Shown here one piece after another: positions 10,801-18,499 of a DNA stretch of 64,000 nucleotides (its first letter is position 1; each line of letters opens with the position of its first letter). Where the stretch lies: positions 56,990-120,989 of the forward strand of contig JAMPFQ010000010.1 in NCBI GenBank assembly GCA_023664345.1, read 5' to 3'. The position numbers and the translations under genes are program-made. Below the pieces are notes generated by a model. The model was given only the letters and a program-made list of their open reading frames with translations. It was not told the origin of the DNA and ran no database searches. Source of the DNA: Lachnospiraceae bacterium (GTDB taxonomy: Bacteria > Bacillota > Clostridia > Lachnospirales > Lachnospiraceae).

Positions 10801-11270
10801 CCTTTGTACCGAACGGGAGCATAGAAGCACAGCATGGTCTCATCATAAAACGCGGAATCAAAGACCACTGAGATCCCCGTCTCTCCCTGCATACCGCGCA
10901 CATAATAATCCCTCCCGGAAGCATCGGATGTCCGTCCGTCCGAAATATGATTCATTCCTTTGACATCCGTAAACAAAAGGGCGTCAAACAGCAGGTTGTC
11001 CTCCATCTCCTGCAGCGTCTGTCTGGATACCTCCGGCTCTGTAAGGCTTTTTCCCACAAAATACGCATATGTATCGATCAGATCCAGGGCATTGTTCAGT
11101 TTTTCATTGATCTCATCTGACATCTGACGCGCTGAATCTGACGCATAACTCTTATTTCGATCTTCCATGCGCTTTCTGTTCTGTGTGGTATACCACTGGA
11201 ACAGGATGATGATGGCTATTAAAAGCAATACGACATATAGAATCTTCTGTAATATTTTTTTCTTTTCCAT
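7881..11270 (-). CDS. Hybrid sensor histidine kinase with dCache sensor and two receiver domains
   Basis: Membrane sensor kinase of 1129 residues. Order: membrane segment (about 10-28); extracellular double-Cache-like domain (about 30-275, with GRDYYVRGM); second membrane segment (about 285-305); two PAS-like regions (about 320-600); HisKA with H628 in NMSHDIRTPMNA; HATPase with DNGIGMS and GTGLGMAIT; receiver 1 with an Asp near 919 in IIDWQMPE; receiver 2 with an Asp near 1059 in LMDVQMP. It ends without an HPt domain, so a separate HPt partner or regulator is expected. The ATG at 11270 is chosen because GGAGG lies just upstream (11276-11280). A chemoreceptor gene lies upstream on the same strand. 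Confidence 0.92.
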   Translation of the reverse strand: MEKKKILQKILYVVLLLIAIIILFQWYTTQNRKRMEDRNKSYASDSARQMSDEINEKLNNALDLIDTYAYFVGKSLTEPEVSRQTLQEMEDNLLFDALLFTDVKGMNHISDGRTSDASGRDYYVRGMQGETGISVVFDSAFYDETMLCFYAPVRYKGEIIGVLRGAYLAEEYLKDMLKTTYFGEAASVHLCMPDGRILACSDAKGHAGKIIDTLLDMEMIDKDTARQAEDVFENGGEGAFICAPGSKTDNICVRYLQGNEFVLVQTFPKSVTESMIKAENFVGIRLEAMLICMFVIYIILVFVNARREKKQLEQENQEMGYIIKGINILFARFAMADFETDTYQYLAGTKPEDSSFSDNGSYQNLVDHICNKIIEEEDRRNFTEILDQDSIIKAMDEHNDLRYEGHVSNHGREEWEHINIVCLERKDGRASKVLFIRQNITEVKEKELRIQAEMSLADRKERQYRIAITSNAFCTFEFNLTKDLIEEDIVRELDGRTLSMLEKVGLTVPCKASECFERWKEFILKESLEEYGRVVNMDHLKKCFEQGIAEVNVDFWGWESADRQMCVRQTFIMTRDYDTDDIMVMVVSKEITEQVQKQREQTQALQDALMQAQHANAAKTTFLSNMSHDIRTPMNAIIGFTTIAVSHINNKEQVQDCLEKVLSSSNHLLSLINDILDMSRIESGKVQIKEQECNISELMHNLVNIIQPQVKAKQLELFIDTFEVANEDVIADPLKMNQVFINLLSNAVKYTPAKGSISFRITQKTTFRHGYGDYVFVIKDNGIGMSKEFVDHVFEPFERETSTTRSGIEGTGLGMAITKNIVEMMNGTISVESEVGKGTVFTVELSLKLQDVEKNAEQIKELHGLRALVVDDDFNVCDSVSKMLKQIGMRSEWTTSGREAAYRAKRAYEEGDSYHTYIIDWQMPEMSGVETARKIRAAVGDEAPIIILTAYDWTDIEEDAKKAGVTAFCAKPLFLSDLKSALLAANNLLEKNEESSIWTLADFHGKRVLLVEDIELNREIAEVILTESGFVVESAPDGTDAVDMVRKSEENYYDVVLMDVQMPIMNGYEATRTIRSLPRNDVKDLPIIAMTANALEEDKEAAIKNGMNAHIAKPLDIGIFMEVLSRFVK

Positions 11271-11290
11271 ACCGACCTCCATACCACATA

Positions 11291-11415
11291 TTTATTCCCG
11301 CGGGCAATGAGCCAAAGTCCGTAGGACCTTGGCGAATGCCGCGAGGGTCAAATACCCCGCAGCTTGCTGCGTTGCAAGATTGATACCCCGTCAGCTTGCT
11401 GCGGGGTCTTTGATT
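11291..11415. repeat. Dispersed hairpin repeat, family 1 (copy A)
   Basis: It begins TTATTCCCGCGGGCAATGAG, continues through GAATGCCGCGAGGGTCAAAT and GTTGCAAGATTGATACCC, and ends in an ACCCCG/CGGGGT hairpin. Related copies lie at about 16712, 30650 and 36474. The last 23 codons of the chemoreceptor gene fall inside this copy. Confidence 0.8.
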
Positions 11416-12844
11416 CAAAAATACGGATATTCTCCTTTGTCAGATCCTGTATGATCTGAATCAGCGTCTGAAAATCTGTAATCAATCCATTGGAACAGGT
11501 TTCCGCCTTATCATAGATCTGCCGGATCTCCCCGGTATGGCCGGAACGTATGGCAGAAACCATTTCCGTACCGTATGTATGGAATGTTTTATGCTTTTCC
11601 TCAAGACCGTTCCATATCCCTGTCACATTCGGGTTTAAGGGCTTAAACGCATAGTAAAAACGTCCCAGCCCGCATTTTCTATAATCCGTCTGCAGCACCC
11701 TAAGCTGCCCTGTCTGTGCCATATCCTTTAAGGTATTGAGCCAGTTCCTGTGTGCGTCTATGGCGCTATTCAGGCAATTGATGACCACTTGGTTATCCAA
11801 CATATAAAAGGCATCCTGCACCATGGATCCCATGATTTTTGTGGATTCTTCCAAATGCTTCTCAATGGCTTTTGAAGGTTCCACAAGTTCCGCAATAGAA
11901 TGGCTGGAAACAGTCAGGGAAGCCGTATCCTCATTTAATTCCTGGCATTCCTCATTGACATACTGCATCTGGTTGTCCAGTTCGTTCATGGAACTGCTGA
12001 TTTCCTCACTGACAGCGGCAAGGGAGGAAACGGAATCGGAAATATGATCCATGCTCGTGCGGTTATTTTCCGTGATTTTCCATACATTCCGGATATTTTC
12101 ATTGATATGCTCCATTTTTGCAACGGTGGTATCCACACTGGCGGAACTCTTCTGGGACGCGGTTTCAATACTGGTCACAAAAGTTCCCATCTTCCCCGTC
12201 AGGGACTTTGTTTCATCCGCCAACTTACGGATCTCTTCCGCCACTACTGCAAATCCTTTTCCGGCTTCTCCCGCCCGCGCCGCTTCTATGGAAGCGTTCA
12301 ACGCCAGAAGGTTGGTCTGGGCAGAAATGGAGTTGATTCCCTCAATGACCTGGTTCATATTATGGATGATATCAAGCAATCCATAAATGTCCTCTTTCAT
12401 CTCCTGCGCAGTGGAAATAGCAGCGGAAGACAGACCCGTAATGGAAGTAAGTTCGCTCTCGCAATTACGGATATCTTCCATGATCTTATTAGATTCATCA
12501 GCTACTTCAATGATCGTAGAAGTAAGGTTTTCATGCGCTTTTGATACTTCGGCGGCAATATTCGCCGTTGCTCCTGCTGATTCACTGATGGCGCTCACAG
12601 CATTCGAAATGGAAGTATTGATCTGCTCCACAGTAGCCACGTTTGTCTCCAGTGTGAGATCCATGGCGCTCATCTGAATCACGGCATCCATATTTTTCGT
12701 CACAGCCTGTTCGAATTCTTTTCTTCCCTTCATCAGACGCTGGTGGACGCTGTTCCATTCCCCATTAGATGAATCGTATTGCATATCAATAAGCCTTGAA
12801 ATAGAATTGATGATAGAATCTGAGCCTTTTTTCCTGATTTTCAT
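11348..12844 (-). CDS. Soluble methyl-accepting chemotaxis protein with C-terminal CZB domain
   Basis: Chemoreceptor of 498 residues with no membrane segment, so cytoplasmic. The MCP signalling hairpin has the conserved tip region [20 protein letters not shown], then [20 protein letters not shown]. The C-terminal part matches a chemoreceptor zinc-binding (CZB) domain: AHRNW (about residue 362), CGLGRFYY (about 392) and HKTFH (about 418) give the expected His-Cys-His-His ligand set. In known CZB receptors this set senses zinc or oxidants. The start at 12844 is preceded by AAAGGAAAAAGGGG. The tail after FES (about KTPQQ onward) is encoded by a dispersed repeat and is probably not native. Confidence 0.9.
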   Translation of the reverse strand: MKIRKKGSDSIINSISRLIDMQYDSSNGEWNSVHQRLMKGRKEFEQAVTKNMDAVIQMSAMDLTLETNVATVEQINTSISNAVSAISESAGATANIAAEVSKAHENLTSTIIEVADESNKIMEDIRNCESELTSITGLSSAAISTAQEMKEDIYGLLDIIHNMNQVIEGINSISAQTNLLALNASIEAARAGEAGKGFAVVAEEIRKLADETKSLTGKMGTFVTSIETASQKSSASVDTTVAKMEHINENIRNVWKITENNRTSMDHISDSVSSLAAVSEEISSSMNELDNQMQYVNEECQELNEDTASLTVSSHSIAELVEPSKAIEKHLEESTKIMGSMVQDAFYMLDNQVVINCLNSAIDAHRNWLNTLKDMAQTGQLRVLQTDYRKCGLGRFYYAFKPLNPNVTGIWNGLEEKHKTFHTYGTEMVSAIRSGHTGEIRQIYDKAETCSNGLITDFQTLIQIIQDLTKENIRIFESKTPQQADGVSILQRSKLRGI

Positions 12845-12887
12845 AACCCCTTTTTCCTTTCTGTTCCCCTTTATAATTCTAGAAATA

Positions 12888-12915
12888 ATTTTAGCATTTT
12901 CATGTGTTTTGTCAA
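12888..12915 (-). promoter_or_regulatory. Sigma-A-type promoter of the chemoreceptor gene
   Basis: On the minus strand, TTGACA (12915-12910) and TAAAAT (12893-12888) are separated by 16 bases, about 45 bases before the start codon. Confidence 0.6.
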
Positions 12916-12960
12916 CGGAAAAAGGCACATGCTTTTCAGCACATGCCTTTTATTCATATC

Positions 12961-13561
12961 CATGCCGCTTCCGGCAGCACAAACCAATCCCAGCGTGAGA
13001 TCTAGAACTTCTTCACGAAGCAGCCTTTGCTGCGAGTGTTAGAAGTTCTTCTCACACCATTCCATCCCGCGGAACCATTCAGTTTCGGGAAGAATGCCTG
13101 CTCTTGGCATTCTTCAGCGTGAGATCTAGAACTTCTTCACGAAGCAGCCCTTGCTGCGAGTGTTAGAAGTTCTTCTCACGCTATTCCTTCCCACGGAACC
13201 AATTCAGTTTCGGGAAGAATGCCTGCTCTTGGCATTCTTCAGCGTGAGATTTAGAACTTCTTCACGAAGCAGCCTTTGCTGCGAGTGTTAGAAGTTCTTC
13301 TCACGCTATTCCTTCCCACGGAACCAATTCAGTTTCGGGAAGAATGCCTGCTCTTGGCATTCTTCAGCGTGAGATTTAGAACTTCTTCACGAAGCAGCCT
13401 TTGCTGCGAGTGTTAGAAGTTCTTCTCACGCTATTCCATCCCACGGAACCATTCAGTTTCGGGAAGAATGCCTGCTCTTGGCATTCTTCAGCGTGAGATC
13501 TAGAACTTCTTCACGAAGCAGCCCTTGCTGCGAGTGTTAGAAGTTCTTCTCACGCTATTCC
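12961..13561. repeat. Tandem array of family 2 hairpin repeat (124/125-bp period)
   Basis: Units begin with CAGCGTGAGAT at 12991, 13115, 13240, 13365 and 13489 (periods 124, 125, 125, 124). There are four full units and one partial. Each unit holds a long hairpin: GCGTGAGA and AGAACTTCT arms pair with AGAAGTTCT and TCTCACGC around a GCAGC/GCTGC tip. A second hairpin is AAGAATGCC/GGCATTCTT. The left flank (CATGCCGC... CAAACCAATCCCA) also matches the single copy at 32135-32328 on the other strand. No gene is seen in 12929-13554. Confidence 0.9.
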
Positions 13562-15678
13562 CTTACAGCCCGAAAAAACACTCCCTCATGATAAATCAGA
13601 GCATTGTCCGCGTCTATCTGGTAAAAATACCGTCCAAACAGGGGAGCGGCATCTTCTACCCCCTCCAGTTCAAAATGCTCGAACTCTGTCACGGAAAGTC
13701 CCATTGTGCCAAGATCCACTCTGAAATCTTCCTCAAACTGGCTGGCAGAAACCGCTTCTTTCCTGTAATTGCCCACGGAATAAGCCGGAACATCATAATT
13801 GTAAGGTTGAGAATCCATATAATACCAATATCTTCCATATTCCAGATGAATATCCTCAAGGCTTTCTATCTCCTCATCGGATAACGCATAGATTCCCGCA
13901 GGCGGTATATGTTCCGTCACTTTCCATTTTCCATAAATGGTTGTTCTGACAAAAGAATCCTGATATTCCGGCTGGGCTGTAAAATTTTGTATATCAGTGA
14001 TCGTCTTCTGATCATGGAGATTGTTATATGCTTCCTCCAGGCTTCCTTCTTCCACAAAATCTCCGTTCTCCCTGCCGGTGTAGATACGGGCTTCCGAAAG
14101 CGCATCCTCCGTAGGCCTGCCCTCGTCAAATATATAATTTGTTATGGTGATCACATCCGTATAACCGTCACCGTTGATATCAGGAAAGGAGACTGCTGCC
14201 ACATTATGAAATTTCCAGATATTCTTATCCTGCCGAATGCCATTCCCTCCAAAGGTATAAAGTACCTGTCCGTCCTGAATCAATTTAAAAGCCACGTCTT
14301 CGCCCGGATTTGATTCTGTGTTGGGAGCATAGGCAGCGAAAGTTACCTGCCCATGAGGGTTAAATTCCACATCAAAAGACTGTCCTGCTATCACGCCGCC
14401 GCTTTCTGCGCTTCCTGTGCCGCCGCTTGCCTGTACGCCGCCATTTTCTGTGCTGTTTGTTCCATCGCCTGCCTGTATGTCGCTTCCCGCACCATCTATT
14501 CCGCCGCTTGCCTGTATGCTGCTGCTTCCCTCATTGTCTGTTCCTGAACTGCCCGCTTCCTCGGCATCAATCCTGGGAATGGTCATAAAGGCAGCCGTAC
14601 AGAATACCGCCAGTATTATCACCAGGCCTGTGACCACAATACTGCCGTTTTTCTTTCGCGCCAGATTTCTCACTCTTCTTTCCGTGTGGGACTCCCCAAA
14701 GGCAAGCCCTACGGACAGGCCGCTGCGCTTCTCCGCAAAGGAGAGGAGTGTCCTGGCGTAAGATTTCTTCTCCTCCGGCGACGCGTTACGCAGAACGGAT
14801 TCATCGCAGAACATTTCCATATCCTGATTCATTTTTAAAACCGCCAGCCACACCAGCGGATTCCACCAATGCAGGCAGATGCACAAAGTTCCTATCAGCC
14901 GAATCAGCGGATCATGATGCCTGATGTGGGTCTGCTCATGCCTTAAAATTTGATAGCCTTCCTGCTTTTTCAGGCCATAGGGCATGATGATCCTGGGTCT
15001 GATGATCCCCAGCACAAAGGGAGAGTCGATCCTGTCGCTGAACCACACGTTCTGCTTTCCCCTGACTGCGGTGGAAACCCTGTGTTTCATGAGCAGATAT
15101 TGTATTGTATAGAAAATGAAAAATATACCCGCTCCTGACAGATAAATCATGGCAAGAATCTCTAAGATTCCTGTTGAATCGGATGTTTCCGGATTGACTG
15201 CAAATAGGTTGGATATTTTCTGTAAAAATTCCGTTATTATATTTTGATGATTCGACGTATGATTGCCATCGGATAAATTAAAATTTTCCGGAGTTAATGG
15301 ATATACTCCATTTTCGTCTGATTTAATCCCGGAATCTGTATTCTCCGGCAACTCGCCGAGAAGATTATTTTCCTGCCCGGAAATATCCGCCTGTGCTTCC
15401 TGATTGTCTGGCAGCAATCTTTCAGGAACATACTCTCCTCTTATCGGAATTTCTCCATTGCGCACAATTCCGTCAGGGCGTATAGCCTCCGGCTGCAGGC
15501 TGAAAGGCGCCTCCACAAAAACAGGACACAGGAGCCTTACACCCACCAGCATCCACAGAAAATACATATATATTTTTGGATACTTTTTCAGGAAAAACCT
15601 CACTGCCAGAACTACAAGGATCAAAATGCCGGCCTGCAGGCTCATGCTCCACAACCTGCTGATCATCCCCATCATCAT
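13555..15678 (-). CDS. BlaR1-like M56-family membrane metallopeptidase with unusual C-terminal sensor
   Basis: Partner of the BlaI-type repressor upstream. In this family the membrane metalloprotease senses an external signal and relieves repression. The N-terminus has membrane segments (about 10-30 and 35-55), a long loop, another segment (about 180-200) and the zinc motif HEQTH (about residue 247) followed by CDE at the usual spacing; a further segment lies near 345-365. In place of a penicillin-binding sensor there is a Gly/Ser/Gln/Ala-rich linker (about 380-425) and a C-terminal domain of about 280 residues with a DINGDGYTD motif like calcium-binding FG-GAP/VCBS loops. GGAGG lies 7 bases before the ATG. 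The TAG stop is inside a family 2 repeat. Confidence 0.85.
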   Translation of the reverse strand: MMMGMISRLWSMSLQAGILILVVLAVRFFLKKYPKIYMYFLWMLVGVRLLCPVFVEAPFSLQPEAIRPDGIVRNGEIPIRGEYVPERLLPDNQEAQADISGQENNLLGELPENTDSGIKSDENGVYPLTPENFNLSDGNHTSNHQNIITEFLQKISNLFAVNPETSDSTGILEILAMIYLSGAGIFFIFYTIQYLLMKHRVSTAVRGKQNVWFSDRIDSPFVLGIIRPRIIMPYGLKKQEGYQILRHEQTHIRHHDPLIRLIGTLCICLHWWNPLVWLAVLKMNQDMEMFCDESVLRNASPEEKKSYARTLLSFAEKRSGLSVGLAFGESHTERRVRNLARKKNGSIVVTGLVIILAVFCTAAFMTIPRIDAEEAGSSGTDNEGSSSIQASGGIDGAGSDIQAGDGTNSTENGGVQASGGTGSAESGGVIAGQSFDVEFNPHGQVTFAAYAPNTESNPGEDVAFKLIQDGQVLYTFGGNGIRQDKNIWKFHNVAAVSFPDINGDGYTDVITITNYIFDEGRPTEDALSEARIYTGRENGDFVEEGSLEEAYNNLHDQKTITDIQNFTAQPEYQDSFVRTTIYGKWKVTEHIPPAGIYALSDEEIESLEDIHLEYGRYWYYMDSQPYNYDVPAYSVGNYRKEAVSASQFEEDFRVDLGTMGLSVTEFEHFELEGVEDAAPLFGRYFYQIDADNALIYHEGVFFRAVRE

Positions 15679-15680
15679 AC

Positions 15681-16034
15681 CTAATCCTCCATCTGATCAA
15701 TCATCTGCCTGATCTTATCCGCATCCTCCCTGGATAATTTCCTGTCCTTAAGAAAAGAGGCAAAGAAAGCGGGAATGTTTCCTTTGCTGGTGCGTTGTAA
15801 CAGTTCCTCGCTGTCCTGTCTGTCCACCTCCTCTTTTGTCACCAGGGCGGATACGATGGTGTTCTCATTTTTCACAATGCCTTTGTCAATCAGTTTCTTG
15901 ATCACAGTATAGGTGGTGGATTTCTTCCATCCAAGCTGTTCGTTGCACAGCTGTACCAGTTTCGGGCTGGCAATGGGTTCATTTTCCCATAAAATGCTTA
16001 AAAACCGATATTCTCCTTCGTATATTTTTTCCAT
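15681..16034 (-). CDS. BlaI/MecI-family transcriptional repressor
   Basis: Winged-helix repressor of 117 residues, the usual size for BlaI/MecI. It shows the family's helix-turn-helix region (FLSILWENEPIAS, then KKSTTYTVIKKLIDKGIV) and a C-terminal dimerisation helix region. It overlies two copies of an inverted repeat in its own upstream region, so it should repress itself and the BlaR-like gene, which starts 2 bases after its stop. AAGGAGG precedes the ATG at 16034. No beta-lactamase gene is nearby, so the regulon may be cell-wall stress or unknown. Confidence 0.92.
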   Translation of the reverse strand: MEKIYEGEYRFLSILWENEPIASPKLVQLCNEQLGWKKSTTYTVIKKLIDKGIVKNENTIVSALVTKEEVDRQDSEELLQRTSKGNIPAFFASFLKDRKLSREDADKIRQMIDQMED

Positions 16035-16051
16035 GAATGCTTACACCTCCT

Positions 16052-16095
16052 TAGTCTATTACTATAGACTAATTATAGTCTATCACTATAGACCA
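16052..16095 (-). promoter_or_regulatory. Two BlaI-type operators over the blaI promoter
   Basis: Two inverted repeats with 4-base spacers: TAGTCTAT-tact-ATAGACTA (16052-16071) and TAGTCTAT-cact-ATAGACCA (16076-16095). On the minus strand TTGACA lies just upstream (about 16104-16099), 17 bases before TAGACT. The operators therefore cover the promoter and the first transcribed bases. Confidence 0.75.
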
Positions 16096-16162
16096 GAGAT
16101 GTCAATCCATTATCTCTTTTTTTCAAATTTTAGGTTTTAAGCTGAATGTTAAGATACGTTGC

Positions 16163-16191
16163 TTGTGGCAACAGACAATGCCGCCTATAAT
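16163..16191 (+). promoter_or_regulatory. Promoter of the XRE regulator
   Basis: TATAAT at 16186-16191 with a weak -35 (TTGTGG, 16163-16168) at 17-base spacing, 34 bases before the start codon. Confidence 0.5.
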
Positions 16192-16225
16192 AATACTAAC
16201 AATTGAAAGAAAGGCGGTATTCTTA

Positions 16226-16732
16226 ATGCTCAACGAAAATATCAAAACAATCAGAAGATCAAAAGGACTTTCACAACAAGAACTTGCTGTCAAACTGAAC
16301 GTAGTGCGACAAACAATCTCTAAATGGGAGAAAGGATTATCAGTTCCCGATTCTGATATGTTGATCTCCATATCGGAAATACTTGAAACACCTGTAAATA
16401 CGTTACTTGGAGAAAACGTCATTGAGTCAAAAGTTGATGACTTAAAAGAAATCTCCGCAAAACTGGAGGTGATAAACCTGCAACTTGCGCAAAGAAAAAT
16501 CACAAGAAAAAAAATCCTACATTGGTGTCTTATCTTATTGTGCGTAGCCATAGTAGCAATCTTTGCAGTTTTATATGCATTAGAAAGTCCCTATTTAAGC
16601 TGGGATTATAGTGATCCTGAAATCGCCGTTCTCGGAGTGGCATTTCACTCATTTGAATGGTTGTTTGTCAGAGCAGCACCGATCATCCTTATTGGTGCTA
16701 TCATAGGAGTTTTTTATTCCCGCGAGCAATGA
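16226..16732 (+). CDS. XRE-family regulator with C-terminal membrane segments
   Basis: N-terminal Cro/C1-type helix-turn-helix (about residues 1-60: LSQQELAVKLNVVRQTISKW) joined by a short coiled-coil-like linker to two hydrophobic segments (about 95-115 and 142-162). It therefore looks like a membrane-tethered regulator, a common but poorly characterised Firmicutes type. The ATG at 16226 is preceded by AAGGCGG (16211-16217). The last residues, YSREQ plus the stop, are encoded by the start of a dispersed family 1 repeat, so the native C-terminus was probably replaced. It points against all its neighbours. Confidence 0.85.
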   Translation: MLNENIKTIRRSKGLSQQELAVKLNVVRQTISKWEKGLSVPDSDMLISISEILETPVNTLLGENVIESKVDDLKEISAKLEVINLQLAQRKITRKKILHWCLILLCVAIVAIFAVLYALESPYLSWDYSDPEIAVLGVAFHSFEWLFVRAAPIILIGAIIGVFYSREQ

Positions 16733-16872
16733 GCCACAAGTCCAGGGGAATCATGATTCCCTTGGACTTTGACGAATGCCGCGAGAGTCAAATACCAGCA
16801 TCCTGTGGACGCATTGCGCTCTGCGGTGTTGCAAGATTGATACCCTGCCCCTTGTTGGCGGGGTATTTGACT
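16712..16872. repeat. Dispersed hairpin repeat, family 1 (copy B)
   Basis: TTATTCCCGCGAGCAATGAG begins the copy. AAGTCCAGGGGAATCATGAT and the following bases form a near-perfect palindrome. GAATGCCGCGAGAGTCAAAT and GTTGCAAGATTGATACCC are shared with copy A. It ends in an ACCCTGCC/GGCGGGGT hairpin that could terminate transcription of the XRE gene. Confidence 0.85.
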
Positions 16873-16891
16873 TTCTCACCAGATAACAATA

Positions 16892-17632
16892 TCAATACAG
16901 CGTTGTATACAAATATTGACTGCCTTTTTTCCCAACTCTTGTCACAACGCCTACTTCATACAGAATATTCAGTACAGTCTGCGCCAGCGAAACGGAGATA
17001 TGCGCCACTTTGGCAAATTCTTTTGAGGTAAATTCGTCCTCCAGTTCATAGGGTACAAACTGCATATAATCCTCAGGACAGTTAATCTCCACTTCCTCCA
17101 CCAGTTCCACAGGAATCCTGTCATAGCGGGTGGAACCCTTTTTCTTATCCCTGCTCCATCCGTTTAAAAGTTTATATTCCTCCATATCCATAAGCGCCAG
17201 CCTCAAGTGCAGATTCGGTTCTTTCAGAAACGGTTTTATCTTATATAATTCCGGAAAGACAAAATAGGGATTTCCCTTTACGGGAGATTTCCGCTTTTGG
17301 CTCAATTCTCCTGACTCCTCGTCTATCCAGATGATCCATTTTTCCCTTGGAATGGGATAAACGATGGTAACGGGATAAAGGGGCAGAAAACATTTCAGTT
17401 TTTCTCTCATTTTATTAAACTGGCGGGTCTGTATCTCTATAATCTGGCCGTCCGCATAGATATCCGCCACAAAATTTTCTATGGGGATCTCCTGCCTGTT
17501 CTCGTCAGGTTCATAGTAATTTTTTAAGATAGCGTGAACCGTTTTTTCCGACAAAGTGCCGATTCCAAGTCTCTGCCTGTCCACACCGATTATTTTCTTT
17601 TTCGCGTTTTCAAAGGCTTCCTTATCCGGCAT
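16892..17632 (-). CDS. Unknown protein, possible PD-(D/E)XK-like fold plus C-terminal winged helix
   Basis: A 246-residue soluble protein I cannot name. Around residues 50-75, FVADIYADGQ then IIEIQTRQF resembles the D...E-x-Q core of PD-(D/E)XK nuclease-fold proteins. The last 70 residues (about 175-246), with TSKEFAKVAHISVSLAQTVL and a GVV-R-G wing, look like a winged helix. The middle is rich in Trp, Tyr and Pro. It lies 25 bases downstream of tcdA on the same strand and is probably co-transcribed. Its function is unknown; the nuclease reading is inference from a short motif. Confidence 0.7.
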   Translation of the reverse strand: MPDKEAFENAKKKIIGVDRQRLGIGTLSEKTVHAILKNYYEPDENRQEIPIENFVADIYADGQIIEIQTRQFNKMREKLKCFLPLYPVTIVYPIPREKWIIWIDEESGELSQKRKSPVKGNPYFVFPELYKIKPFLKEPNLHLRLALMDMEEYKLLNGWSRDKKKGSTRYDRIPVELVEEVEINCPEDYMQFVPYELEDEFTSKEFAKVAHISVSLAQTVLNILYEVGVVTRVGKKGSQYLYTTLY

Positions 17633-17657
17633 GATCGTTTACTCCAATTGGTGTCAT

Positions 17658-18425
17658 TCAACAGTCAGCACATAAATCCTTAACCACTTCTCCCGCAATG
17701 ATCAGTCCTGCCACAGAGGGCACAAATGCTACGCTTCCCGGAATGGTGCGTTTTCCTGTGGGTGGTTCTTCTGCTGATGATTCTCCGATTACTTTCTGTT
17801 CTGCTTCCCGGCTGGCGGCTTCCTGATCTGCCAAAAGCCGAACGGGAATTTCTTCCGAATATACCACTTTCAGTTTCTTGATATTTCTCTTTTTCAGTTC
17901 ATGGCGCATTACCTTTGCCAGGGGACAAACTTTTGTCTGGTAAATGTCCGCTACCTTAAACTGACTGGCATCCAGTTTGTTCCCGGCGCCCATGCTGCTG
18001 ATAACAGGGATTTTCTTTTCTTCCGCTGTCACTGCCAGATGGATTTTTGCTGTCACCGTATCCACCGCATCCACAATATAATCATATTCGGAAAAGGGAA
18101 ATTCTTCCGCATTTTCAGGCAGGAAAAAGCTTTTATAAATCCTCACATCCGCATCCGGGTTGATCTCCAGAATGCGTTCTTTCATCACTTCCACTTTATC
18201 CCTGCCTATGGTCTTATGAGTGGCGATGATCTGTCTGTTGAGATTCGTTAAGGATACCTTATCATTATCTATCAGGTCAAAATGTTCCACCCCGCTCCTT
18301 GCAAGGGCCTCGCATACATAGCCGCCCACTCCGCCTACTCCGAAGACGGCCACCCGGGAATTTTTTAATTTTTCCATGGCAGCCTTTCCCAATAATAATT
18401 CTGTCCTTGTAAATTGATCTGACAT
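17658..18425 (-). CDS. tcdA: tRNA threonylcarbamoyladenosine dehydratase (ThiF/E1-like)
   Basis: TcdA (CsdL) uses ATP to cyclise t6A37 to ct6A in ANN-decoding tRNAs. The protein has 255 residues, the family's usual size. It shows the E1-like nucleotide-binding GVGGVGGYVCEALAR (about residue 29), the DxD-type DLIDNDKV, NRQ, and the later DAVDT and GAGNKLD motifs. KVCPLAKVMR matches the family. The segment QEAASREAEQKVIGESSAEE is a polar insertion often variable in Clostridia. It is transcribed with the following unknown gene, toward it. Confidence 0.9.
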   Translation of the reverse strand: MSDQFTRTELLLGKAAMEKLKNSRVAVFGVGGVGGYVCEALARSGVEHFDLIDNDKVSLTNLNRQIIATHKTIGRDKVEVMKERILEINPDADVRIYKSFFLPENAEEFPFSEYDYIVDAVDTVTAKIHLAVTAEEKKIPVISSMGAGNKLDASQFKVADIYQTKVCPLAKVMRHELKKRNIKKLKVVYSEEIPVRLLADQEAASREAEQKVIGESSAEEPPTGKRTIPGSVAFVPSVAGLIIAGEVVKDLCADC

Positions 18426-18499
18426 TTTATATCCCTTTACTTAAGAAAAAGAGCCCATTATCCCATGAGCCCTTTTTCATTCTGTTTTACAGTCAATTA

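Noticed and set aside
10020-10871. 283-codon plus-strand frame
   Set aside because: A shadow of the hybrid kinase gene on the opposite strand, with atypical composition.
12991-13561. CRISPR array
   Set aside because: The period is 124/125 bp with near-identical sequence throughout each unit; there are no short repeats with unique spacers and no cas genes.
18445-18480. Terminator between gyrA and tcdA
   Set aside because: The GAGCCC and GAGCCC-like blocks are direct, not inverted, repeats, so no convincing hairpin forms.
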